A stretch of DNA of 64,000 nucleotides. It comes from Actinopolyspora saharensis (lineage in GTDB: Bacteria > Actinomycetota > Actinomycetes > Mycobacteriales > Pseudonocardiaceae). The position numbers and the translations under genes are program-made. Below, piece by piece: positions 8,202 to 15,092 of the stretch (position 1 is the stretch's first letter; each line of letters starts with the position of its first letter). Below the pieces are notes generated by a model. That model had not been told where the DNA came from. It saw only the letters and a list, made by a program, of their open reading frames with translations, and ran no database searches. The stretch covers positions 1,798,001-1,862,000 of the forward strand of contig NZ_FNKO01000001.1 in assembly GCF_900100925.1 (NCBI RefSeq), written 5' to 3'.

Positions 8202-8972
8202 TCAGTCACGCTTCGCGAGCACGGTGGCCATCGGCGCGGTTCCGACCCCTTCCTCGTCGAAACGGGCTCGGATCGCCTCCGCGATCTCGACCGCGTTCGG
8301 CCGGTCACCGTGCACGCAGATCGTGTCGGCGTCCACCGGAACCGAAGCACCGTTCATCGAGACGAGCTCCCCCCGCAGCACTGACGTCGCCTGTTCGGTG
8401 CACTGCTGCGGGGACTTCGCCCGAGGGACCGGTTCGATGACGATGTGGCCGTTGTCGTCGTAGTCCAGATCCGCGAACGCCTCCCGCACCACGGGGTATC
8501 CCTTGGCAGCGAGCCGTTGGGCCGTCTGCCCGGCCAACAGCACGACGTTCGTCTCCGGGGCGGCGTTGGCCAGCGCGTCCACCACCGCATCGGCCACGTT
8601 CTCGTCCCGCAGCGTCAATCCGTACAGCGCTCCGTGCGGCTTGACGTGCGTGACGGGCACTCCGAGGCTGTCCGCGATACCGCGCAGCGCCCCGAACTGA
8701 TACAGGCACGCGTCCGCCGCCTCCTGCGGGCTCAGCGCGATGGCCCGCCTCCCGAAACCGGCCAGGTCGGGCATGCCGGGGTGGGCTCCCACCGAAGCCC
8801 CCGCTTCCCGCGCGATCCGCAGAGTGCTGTGCATTGTGCCCGGGTCCCCCGCGTGCCACCCGCAGGCGACGTTCACCGAGTTGACGAGCGGAATCAGTTG
8901 GTCGTCCGCGCCGAGAGTCCAGCGCCCGAAACTCTCCCCTGCATCGGCGTTGAGGTCCACCAGTGTCTGCAT
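8202..8972 (-). CDS. pxpA: 5-oxoprolinase subunit A (LamB/YcsF family)
   Basis: 256 residues, the normal PxpA length, start ATG 8972 behind GGAGG. The family N-terminus DLNADAGESFGRW, the segment NVACGWHAGDPGTM near residue 34, and the HVKPHGALYG stretch near 108 identify LamB/YcsF. PxpA works with PxpB and PxpC in ATP-dependent hydrolysis of 5-oxo-L-proline to glutamate in the cytoplasm. Unusually, pxpA here is transcribed divergently from pxpB-pxpC, with a 206-base shared regulatory gap containing a CRP-like palindrome 17 bases upstream of its start. Confidence 0.92.
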   Translation of the reverse strand: MQTLVDLNADAGESFGRWTLGADDQLIPLVNSVNVACGWHAGDPGTMHSTLRIAREAGASVGAHPGMPDLAGFGRRAIALSPQEAADACLYQFGALRGIADSLGVPVTHVKPHGALYGLTLRDENVADAVVDALANAAPETNVVLLAGQTAQRLAAKGYPVVREAFADLDYDDNGHIVIEPVPRAKSPQQCTEQATSVLRGELVSMNGASVPVDADTICVHGDRPNAVEIAEAIRARFDEEGVGTAPMATVLAKRD

Positions 8973-8989
8973 TCCGCACCTCCACGGCG

Positions 8990-9005
8990 AGTGAGACAGG
9001 TCACA
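8990..9005. promoter_or_regulatory. CRP-like palindrome in the pxpA/pxpB divergent region
   Basis: AGTGA-GACAGG-TCACA matches GTGA-N6-TCAC, the same layout as the site at 5469. It lies immediately upstream of pxpA and about 175 bases upstream of pxpB. Its closeness to the pxpA start suggests repression of pxpA or activation of pxpB; both are inference. Confidence 0.5.
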
Positions 9006-9178
9006 AACACTCTACGCTATATTGACGATTCACGCAGACGGACGTTGTCACGCGCTGCGAAATCAATCAGCCTGTCCCTCGAACGTGCGAAACCCGTGCG
9101 GGTAAGTCCTGCGTCATCAACCAGCGCGATGCATGCTCGTGCACACGGACAGATCGCAGTCAACCCCGGAGGTCGACT

Positions 9179-10081
9179 ATGGCGGAAACGACGGTACGAC
9201 TGCCAGAGGCCCGCTACGAGTTCGGGGGAGACGAGTTCGTTTTCGTCGAGCTGGACCGGGAGATGAGCCTGCAGGCCAACTTCAAGGCCATGGCGATCAC
9301 CGGAGCCCTCCGCGACCGGGATCTGGAGGGGATCGTGGACATCTGCCCCTCCAACGCCTCCTATCTGGTCAGACTCGACCCCGGGAAACTGCATCCCACC
9401 GAACTGGTCGAGGAACTGCGGCGGTTGGAGCGCTCGGCCGGAGAACTCGACGGGAGCCGGGTGGTCTCCACCCGGATAGTGGACGTTCCGGTACTTTTCG
9501 ACGATCCCTGGACCAGGGAGACCCTGCTCCGATTCAGGGACAATCACCAGGACCCGAACGTGACCGATCTGGAGTACGCCGCTCGGATCAACGGCTTCTC
9601 CACCGTCGAAGAACTGATCGAGGCGATCGGCAGCGCTCCCTTCATCGTCACCATGCTCGGCTTCGTCCCGGGGCTGCCCTTCTGCTACCAGATGGTTCCG
9701 CGGGAACGGCAGATCGAGGTGCCCAAGTACGTGCGGCCGCGAACGGACACCCCGGAACGGGCGTTCGGTTACGGCGGTGCTTTCTCGGTCGTCTACCCGG
9801 TCCGCGGTGCGGGTGGGTACCAGCTGTTCGGCATCGCCCCGGCCCCCGTGTTCGACGGGAAGCAGAGCCTGCCCGACTTCCACGACCGGATCGCGTTCCC
9901 GCAGCCGAGCGACATCCTGCGCTATCGCCCCGTCGATCGTGCCGAGTACAACCACGTCCGCTCGGAAGTGGAGGCGGGCACCTTCCGCTACCGCATCCGC
10001 GAGGTGGAGTTCTCCCCCGCGGCCTTTCTCGAGGCCCCGGACGCGGTCAACCGCGATTTGGTGAAGGAGTTGGACCGATGA
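9179..10081 (+). CDS. pxpB: 5-oxoprolinase subunit B (KipI family, carboxyltransferase C/D domain)
   Basis: 300 residues from ATG 9179 behind GGAGGTC. The KipI/allophanate hydrolase subunit 1 fold is shown by MLGFVPGLPFCYQM near residue 159, YVRPRTDTP near 183 and GGYQLFGIAPAPVFD near 212. The length is above the roughly 220 of B. subtilis KipI, owing mainly to longer N-terminal and C-terminal parts. With PxpC it corresponds to the C/D half of the carboxyltransferase-like domain of urea carboxylase. It overlaps pxpC by ATGA. Its neighbours are a biotin carrier and a biotin carboxylase, so besides or instead of ATP-dependent oxoprolinase it could be half of a biotin-dependent carboxyltransferase. 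Confidence 0.88.
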   Translation: MAETTVRLPEARYEFGGDEFVFVELDREMSLQANFKAMAITGALRDRDLEGIVDICPSNASYLVRLDPGKLHPTELVEELRRLERSAGELDGSRVVSTRIVDVPVLFDDPWTRETLLRFRDNHQDPNVTDLEYAARINGFSTVEELIEAIGSAPFIVTMLGFVPGLPFCYQMVPRERQIEVPKYVRPRTDTPERAFGYGGAFSVVYPVRGAGGYQLFGIAPAPVFDGKQSLPDFHDRIAFPQPSDILRYRPVDRAEYNHVRSEVEAGTFRYRIREVEFSPAAFLEAPDAVNRDLVKELDR

Positions 10082-11055
10082 ACGAAGTACTAGTCCGTTC
10101 GGGAGGGTTGTACACCACGGTGCAGGACGCCGGTCGTGACGGGCACTACGCGATCGGCATGCCCCCCTCCGGGGCGATGGACCGCTACTCCTTCACCATC
10201 GCCAATCTGCTCGCCGGGAATCCGGGGTCGGACGCCGCGTTGGAGGCGACCTACCTGGGGCCGGAGCTCGAGTTCACCGATTCCCGCGCCGTCGCGGTCA
10301 CCGGGGCGGACAGCTCCGTCACGATCAACGGGGTCTCCGCTCCGATGTGGACGAGTCTGCGCGTGGGGCCGGGGGACGTCCTCGGGTTCGGACCGCTCGC
10401 GGCGGGCGCCCGCCCCTACGTCGCGATCGGCGGCGGACTGGACGTTCCCGAGTACCTGAACTCCCGCTCCACCTACAAGCTCACCGGGATCGGAGGGTTC
10501 GAGGGACGTGCGCTGGCCGAAGGGGACCGCGTTCCGCTCGGCCAGGCGCAGGATCCTCCCGCCGAGGGAACCACCGTCCCCGCGGAGTTCCTGCCCGAGT
10601 TTCCCGACGTGGTGGACGTGCGCCTGGTGGTCGGGCTGTGCTCCTACCGGCTCACCGAGGACGCGCTGAACTCCTTTTTCGACACGACGTGGAAAGTGAC
10701 CAAGGACGCCGACCGGATCGGCTACCGTCTCCGCGGCGGGGCGATCGACTTCATCGAGCGGGAGCAGCCCTTCGGGGCGGGCAGCGACCCGGCCAACGTC
10801 GTCGACCTCGGCTATCCGATCGGGTCCGTGCAGATCCCCGGAGGCAACGAACCGATCATCCTGTTGAACGACGCCGTCACCGGCGGCGGTTACGCGACCG
10901 TCGGCACGGTCGTGTCGGCCGACCGCGATCGCATAGCCCAGACGGGCACGGGCGGTCACGTGCGGTTCACCGCCACGGATGTCGACTCCGCCGTACAAGC
11001 TCGTCAGGACCGCGACGCGTGGTTGCACAAACTCCGCACGGTCCTGAGTGGTTGA
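10078..11055 (+). CDS. pxpC: 5-oxoprolinase subunit C (KipA family, carboxyltransferase A/B domain)
   Basis: 325 residues, start ATG overlapping the pxpB stop. KipA/allophanate hydrolase subunit 2 landmarks are visible: GGLYTTVQDAGRDGHYAIG near residue 9, SGAMDRYSFTIANLLAGN near 31, YVAIGGGLDVPEYLNSRST near 119, and a C-terminal GGYATVGTVVSADRDRIAQ near 273. The usual partner is PxpB, and the pair forms one active unit. It is followed after 78 bases by the biotin carrier gene, and all four downstream-strand genes probably form one operon. Which reaction it performs (oxoprolinase, lactam carboxylation or urea-type carboxylation) cannot be told from sequence alone. Confidence 0.9.
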   Translation: MNEVLVRSGGLYTTVQDAGRDGHYAIGMPPSGAMDRYSFTIANLLAGNPGSDAALEATYLGPELEFTDSRAVAVTGADSSVTINGVSAPMWTSLRVGPGDVLGFGPLAAGARPYVAIGGGLDVPEYLNSRSTYKLTGIGGFEGRALAEGDRVPLGQAQDPPAEGTTVPAEFLPEFPDVVDVRLVVGLCSYRLTEDALNSFFDTTWKVTKDADRIGYRLRGGAIDFIEREQPFGAGSDPANVVDLGYPIGSVQIPGGNEPIILLNDAVTGGGYATVGTVVSADRDRIAQTGTGGHVRFTATDVDSAVQARQDRDAWLHKLRTVLSG

Positions 11056-11133
11056 GGTCCGGAGAAACGTGAAACCACCCCGGCGTTCACAACGCGCAGC
11101 GGATCAAGCGGACCACTCGTCGAAGGAGGCTTC

Positions 11134-11373
11134 ATGTCCACGATGAACGCACAGCTGCCCGGTGTGTTCTACCGACGTCCCTCCCCCGAACAGGACCCCT
11201 TCATCGAGGAGGGCGGGACGGTCGAACCCGGACAGCTCGTCGCCCTGATCGAGGTGATGAAGACGTTCAACGAAGTCAAGGCCGATCGTTCGGGAACGAT
11301 CAGCAAGTTCCTGCTCAACGAAGGTGACGAGGTCGAGGCGGGCCAGGGCATTGTCGAGGTCGATGAAGCATGA
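11134..11373 (+). CDS. Small biotin carboxyl carrier protein
   Basis: 79 residues, start ATG 11134 behind GAAGGAGG. It begins directly with an AccB-like swivelling domain, GVFYRRPSPEQDPF near residue 10, and holds the biotin acceptor lysine in IEVMKTFNEV near 43; the usual motif is EAMKM/EAMKL, so the residue before Met is Val here. The long Pro/Ala linker of typical AccB is missing. It overlaps the biotin carboxylase start by ATGA, so the two are translationally coupled. It presumably carries carboxybiotin between that enzyme and an acceptor subunit, most likely PxpB/PxpC given the operon. bioB lies 50 kb away in the same window. Confidence 0.88.
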   Translation: MSTMNAQLPGVFYRRPSPEQDPFIEEGGTVEPGQLVALIEVMKTFNEVKADRSGTISKFLLNEGDEVEAGQGIVEVDEA

Positions 11374-12710
11374 CGGGACGCAGCAGAATCCTGGTCGCCA
11401 ACCGCGGTGAGATCGCGGTGCGCATAGTGCGGGCCTGCCACACGGCGGGCCACGAGGCCGTCGCGGTCTACTCGGACACGGACAAGAACGCGCGCTGGGT
11501 CCGCATGGCCGACGAGGCGTTGCACATAGGTGGCTCCCCCGCGGCGAAGTCGTACCTCAACACCGACGCGACCCTCGAGGCGGCCAAGTACGCCGAGGTC
11601 GACGCGGTTCATCCCGGGTACGGCTTCCTCTCGGAGAACGCGGCTTTCGCCCGCGCGGTCACCGCGGCCGGTTTCACCTTCATCGGCCCTCCCCCCGAGG
11701 TGATCGAGCTGATGGGGGACAAGGCCAGCGCGCGCAGCGCCGCGACCGAGGCCGGGGTGCCGGTGGTGCCGGGCAGCAGGCCGGTCACCGACACGGACGA
11801 CGCGGTGCGCGTCGCCGAGGAGATCGGCTATCCGATCCTGGTTAAGGCCGCGGCAGGCGGCGGTGGACGCGGCATCCGGCCGGTGCGGGACGCCGAGCAG
11901 CTGACCGAGGTCTTCGCCGGGGCCCGGGCCGAGGCCCAGTCCGCCTTCGGGGACGGGACCGCCTACCTGGAACGTGCGCTTCCGGGGGCCAGGCACATCG
12001 AGGTGCAGTTGTTGGCCGACCACCACGGGAACCTGGTCCATCTGTTCGAACGCGACTGCTCGGTGCAGCGTCGCAGGCAGAAGCTCCTGGAGGAGGCTCC
12101 CGCGCCGGACCTGGACGAGCGCACCAGGAACGAGCTGGGCGAGGCGGCGAAACGGCTGGGCGAACACGTCGGTTACCGCAACGCGGGCACGGTCGAGTTC
12201 CTGGTCGACCCGGACGGACGGTTCTACTTCATCGAGATGAACACCAGGGTGCAGGTGGAGCACCCGATCACCGAGGCCATCACCGGAGTGGACCTGGTCG
12301 CCGAGCAGCTCAGGATCGCCGACGGTGCGGAGTTGTCCCTCACGCAGGACGCGGTCCGTCATTCGGGGGCCGCCGTGGAGCTGCGGATCAACGCCGAGGA
12401 CCCGGACAACGGCTTCCTCCCGACTCCGGGGGAGATAACCGCCTTCGAGGCTCCGGGAGGGCCCGGCGTCCGGCTCGACACCGCTCTCACCAGCGGTGAG
12501 CAGATCAGCCCCTTCTACGACTCGCTGATCGCGAAGCTGGTCTGCTGGGGAGCGGACCGGCGACAGGCCTACGCACGAGCACGTCAGGCCCTGTCGGAGT
12601 TCCGCGTGGAGGGCGTGGCGAGCACGATCCCGCTGCACCGCGAGCTGATCGACGACCGGGAGCTTCTCGAGGGGCCGGTGCACACCACCTGGCTGGAGGA
12701 GCGGAGCTGA
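11370..12710 (+). CDS. accC: Biotin carboxylase (AccC-like) of the oxoprolinase cluster
   Basis: 446 residues, same size as E. coli AccC, with no fused carrier domain; actinobacterial acyl-CoA carboxylases usually have BC and BCCP fused, so this stand-alone form is specialised. Motifs: ANRGEIAVRIVRA at the N-terminus, HPGYGFLSENA near 81, the ATP-grasp glycine loop AAAGGGGRGIRP near 161, and EMNTRVQVEHPITE near 290. It carboxylates biotin on the small carrier using ATP and bicarbonate. No classical carboxyltransferase gene is adjacent, so the acceptor subunit is probably the PxpB/PxpC pair, which has a urea-carboxylase-type carboxyltransferase fold. It is the last gene of the operon. Confidence 0.9.
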   Translation: MTGRSRILVANRGEIAVRIVRACHTAGHEAVAVYSDTDKNARWVRMADEALHIGGSPAAKSYLNTDATLEAAKYAEVDAVHPGYGFLSENAAFARAVTAAGFTFIGPPPEVIELMGDKASARSAATEAGVPVVPGSRPVTDTDDAVRVAEEIGYPILVKAAAGGGGRGIRPVRDAEQLTEVFAGARAEAQSAFGDGTAYLERALPGARHIEVQLLADHHGNLVHLFERDCSVQRRRQKLLEEAPAPDLDERTRNELGEAAKRLGEHVGYRNAGTVEFLVDPDGRFYFIEMNTRVQVEHPITEAITGVDLVAEQLRIADGAELSLTQDAVRHSGAAVELRINAEDPDNGFLPTPGEITAFEAPGGPGVRLDTALTSGEQISPFYDSLIAKLVCWGADRRQAYARARQALSEFRVEGVASTIPLHRELIDDRELLEGPVHTTWLEERS

Positions 12711-12894
12711 CGGGGCCTTTCCGGTGGACCTGCCGGTTCGGCCCGGTTCCCCCTTCGAGGCGGGTAGTGTCGGGCGGGGATTCCGCGCCCTTCGGGGCCG
12801 GTGTTTCCCGGAGCTCCTTCAGCGGCACCACCCCACCCCGCGCTGCGCGGAGTCGGCTCGAGGCTCGACTTCCCGCACGCGGGGGCGAACCGCG

Positions 12895-13254
12895 TCACAG
12901 GGACCGCTGACGTTCGAGCGCGTTCGGGTGGAGGTGTTCCACGCGGTGCACCGCCTCGTCGAGGAACTGGGCGACGTGCGTGTCGTAGAGCGAATACACC
13001 ACCGCCCTGCCCGCCCGGTCCCCTTTCACCAACCAGAGTGAGCGCAGCACGCGCAGCTGGTGCGAGACAGCGGATTGCCCCATTCCCACGGCCTCGGCCA
13101 GCTGGTTCACCGAACGGGCGCCCTGGCGCAGCTCGCTCAGGATCAACAAACGGGACGGCGTGGCCAGCGCCTGCAACGTCTCGGCTACGGAGACGGCCGA
13201 ATCGTGGTCCAGGCGCGCGGTCGGGGTGGTCGCGTCGCGGAGTCCGTGACCCAT
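12895..13254 (-). CDS. ArsR/SmtB-family metal-type repressor
   Basis: 119 residues. The winged-helix core spans about 25-90: LATPSRLLILSELRQG, then VNQLAEAVGMGQSAVSHQLRVL. The last helix carries DTHVAQFLDEAVHRVEHLH, which resembles the alpha-5 metal site of SmtB/CzrA/NmtR (Asp, His, then two more ligands). Here the later His residues are 10, 14 and 16 after the first His, whereas SmtB and CzrA use positions 11 and 14, and position 11 is Arg. It may therefore sense zinc, nickel or cobalt with changed geometry, or may have lost metal response. No metal transporter is adjacent. There is no clear Shine-Dalgarno before ATG 13254, so the message may be leaderless. Confidence 0.82.
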   Translation of the reverse strand: MGHGLRDATTPTARLDHDSAVSVAETLQALATPSRLLILSELRQGARSVNQLAEAVGMGQSAVSHQLRVLRSLWLVKGDRAGRAVVYSLYDTHVAQFLDEAVHRVEHLHPNALERQRSL

Positions 13255-13470
13255 GAGCGCAGTCTATCGAGTGACTGATCACCACGGCGGGCAGCGCCGC
13301 GAAAGCCACCCCGCCCCGGGTGTTCCTCCCACACCGGTCATGACAGATGTTTCGGGTGCTCACACGCCTGCGGAAGGCTTTCCCCGCCGCTCCGTCCGCT
13401 GGCTCGTCGCCGCGCAGCACCGCTGAAAACGCGATATCGATCACATTCGTTTGCCAGTCGAGCGAGTAAA

Positions 13471-13485
13471 GTTAGTGTCGCTAAC
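13471..13485. promoter_or_regulatory. Palindromic operator candidate upstream of the methyltransferase gene
   Basis: GTTAG-tgtcg-CTAAC lies 33 bases before the GTG start at 13518, where it would overlap a promoter. The half-sites are the same as in the longer palindrome next to the TetR gene at 56975, so one or two TetR-type regulators with related specificity may be involved. Confidence 0.4.
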
Positions 13486-13517
13486 GAAATGAGTTGGTTC
13501 GACTCGGAGGTGATCGG

Positions 13518-14387
13518 GTGAGCGCACTGCACGACTGGGACATCACGACCGGAGTCGGGGTCACGGCTCTCGCCGTCGCGAGTGGACGTGCCGTCGAGAG
13601 CGGCAGGGATGACCGACTCATCTCCGATCCCCACGCGGCCGCGCTCGTGGGAGCCGCCGAGTCCCCGGTCGAGATGCCCGTCTCCCCCACCGAAGAGGCA
13701 CCACTCCTGAAGCGGATGGCCGACTACGTGGCGGTACGCACCCGCTACTTCGACGACTGGTTCGCGGAGGCGGGCGCACGAGGTGTTCGACAGGCCGTCA
13801 TCCTGGCCAGCGGCTTGGACACCAGGGCCTTCCGCGCGGAGTGGCCGGAAGGGTTCCGGCTGTTCGAGATCGACCAACCGAAGGTCCTCGAGTTCAAGGA
13901 CTCGATTCTCGGCTCCGAGAGCGCGCGGGCACGGTGCGAACGCCACGCGCTCGGGATGGACCTGCGCGAGGACTGGGCCCACGAGCTGGTGCGCGCCGGT
14001 TTCGACACCGCGCAGCCCACCGCGTGGCTGGCCGAGGGGCTGTCCCCCTACCTCCCCGCCGAAGCTGAGAGCGGTCTGCTCAACACCGTGCACTCCCTCT
14101 CGTCTCCGGGGAGCCGGCTGGTGATCGAGCACACCGAACTGCCCGCGAACCTCGCCCACTCGCAGTTGAACGAGGTCGCACTGCAGTGGGGCATCGACAT
14201 GACCGAGCTGATGTCCGGCGAGCGGAAGCCCGCCCCGGCGGAGCGGCTGCGTCCTGCGGGGTGGAACGTCTCGCGCGAGGCGTTCACCGACATCGCCGAG
14301 CAGTACGGCAGGCAGCTGCCCAGCGACGATCCCCTCGGGACCGTCTTCCGCAACTCGTACGCTCTCTCCGCTCGCCTCGAGGGCTGA
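13518..14387 (+). CDS. SAM-dependent methyltransferase, PPM1/LCMT (TIGR00027-like) family
   Basis: 289 residues from GTG 13518, with GGAGG 7 bases upstream. The protein matches the actinobacterial leucine-carboxyl-methyltransferase-like family, expanded in mycobacteria: TGVGVTALAVASGRA near residue 11, RTRYFDDWF near 75, the SAM loop VILASGLDTRAFR near 93, FEIDQPKVLEFK near 114 and AWLAEGLSPYLP near 169. The substrate is unknown; relatives methylate carboxyl or hydroxyl groups of small molecules and are often in secondary metabolism. It stands alone. A palindrome just upstream suggests control by a TetR-type repressor. It converges on ohr across a strong terminator. Confidence 0.8.
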   Translation: MSALHDWDITTGVGVTALAVASGRAVESGRDDRLISDPHAAALVGAAESPVEMPVSPTEEAPLLKRMADYVAVRTRYFDDWFAEAGARGVRQAVILASGLDTRAFRAEWPEGFRLFEIDQPKVLEFKDSILGSESARARCERHALGMDLREDWAHELVRAGFDTAQPTAWLAEGLSPYLPAEAESGLLNTVHSLSSPGSRLVIEHTELPANLAHSQLNEVALQWGIDMTELMSGERKPAPAERLRPAGWNVSREAFTDIAEQYGRQLPSDDPLGTVFRNSYALSARLEG

Positions 14388-14415
14388 ACGGACCTGCCGA
14401 CAGGTCGAACGCGGC

Positions 14416-14452
14416 GGCGTTCTCCCGGAGCAGCTCGCCCCGGGAGAACGCC
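14416..14452. terminator. Bidirectional terminator between methyltransferase and ohr
   Basis: GGCGTTCTCCCGG (14416-14428) pairs perfectly with CCGGGAGAACGCC (14440-14452), a 13-bp stem with an 11-base loop, centred between two convergent genes. Confidence 0.75.
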
Positions 14453-14459
14453 GGACCAC

Positions 14460-14879
14460 TCACTCCGCGCTCAGCTCGATGTCCACATTGCCGCGTATCG
14501 CGTTGGAGTAGGGGCACACGCGATCGGCACCCCGCGCCAGCTCGAGCGCTCTGGCCTCGCCGAAACCGGGCAGCCCCACCCGCAGCGTCACGGACAGCTG
14601 GTACCCCCCGTTCCCGTCGGGGCCGATGCCCACGTCCGCGGTGACCGAGGAACCCTCGATGTCCTCCTTCTCCTGCCTGGCCACCAGTTGCAGCGCGCTG
14701 TGGAAGCAGGCCGCGTACCCCGCCGCGAACAGTTGCTCGGGATTGGTTCCCGCACCGCCGGCTCCGCCGAGCTCCCGGGGAACGGACAGCTCCAGATCCA
14801 GCACCCCGTCGGAGGAACGGGTGTGCCCGCCCCTTCCCGAACCGGTCGCGGTGGCCTCGGCCGTGTAAGCAGCACTCAT
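14460..14879 (-). CDS. ohr: Organic hydroperoxide resistance protein (Ohr/OsmC family)
   Basis: 139 residues, typical for Ohr. The two redox cysteines are present: one in YAACFHSAL near residue 58 and one in VCPYSNAIRGNV near 122. The N-terminus AAYTAEATATG and the GAGTNPEQLFAAGYAACF stretch are Ohr-type rather than OsmC-type. The enzyme is a homodimeric, lipoyl-dependent thiol peroxidase that reduces organic hydroperoxides in the cytoplasm; lipoamide dehydrogenase (lpd is at 34.6 kb) commonly supplies electrons in this family. No OhrR gene is adjacent. An AT-rich stretch (14915-14950) upstream probably holds the promoter. Confidence 0.93.
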   Translation of the reverse strand: MSAAYTAEATATGSGRGGHTRSSDGVLDLELSVPRELGGAGGAGTNPEQLFAAGYAACFHSALQLVARQEKEDIEGSSVTADVGIGPDGNGGYQLSVTLRVGLPGFGEARALELARGADRVCPYSNAIRGNVDIELSAE

Positions 14880-15037
14880 CCTCGTCGCCCTCCCGAAAGC
14901 GTATCCGATTGCATCCTTAAAAGTAGGTCAAAATTAAATTGCGGGCAACTTTTATGCGTGCACCCGCCCCACCAGGGAAAACCGAGACAGCGCTGAGCGC
15001 CACAGCGCGGCGGGCTCACTCGCCGCTGAAACGCAGA

Positions 15038-15079
15038 ACGGCCCGTCACCTCGGCCGAAGAGCCGAAGCGACGGGCCGT
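15038..15079 (-). terminator. Terminator of the helicase gene
   Basis: ACGGCCCGTC (15038-15047) pairs with GACGGGCCGT (15070-15079), with a second inner stem TCGGC/GCCGA. It lies 14 bases after the stop of the minus-strand helicase gene. Confidence 0.7.
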
Positions 15080-15092
15080 CCCGGAAAGCTCG

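Noticed and set aside
12584..13444. 286-codon minus-strand frame covering the ArsR gene region
   Set aside because: It is in a different frame from ArsR, is Arg/Ala/Pro-rich, and runs antisense into accC; no support.
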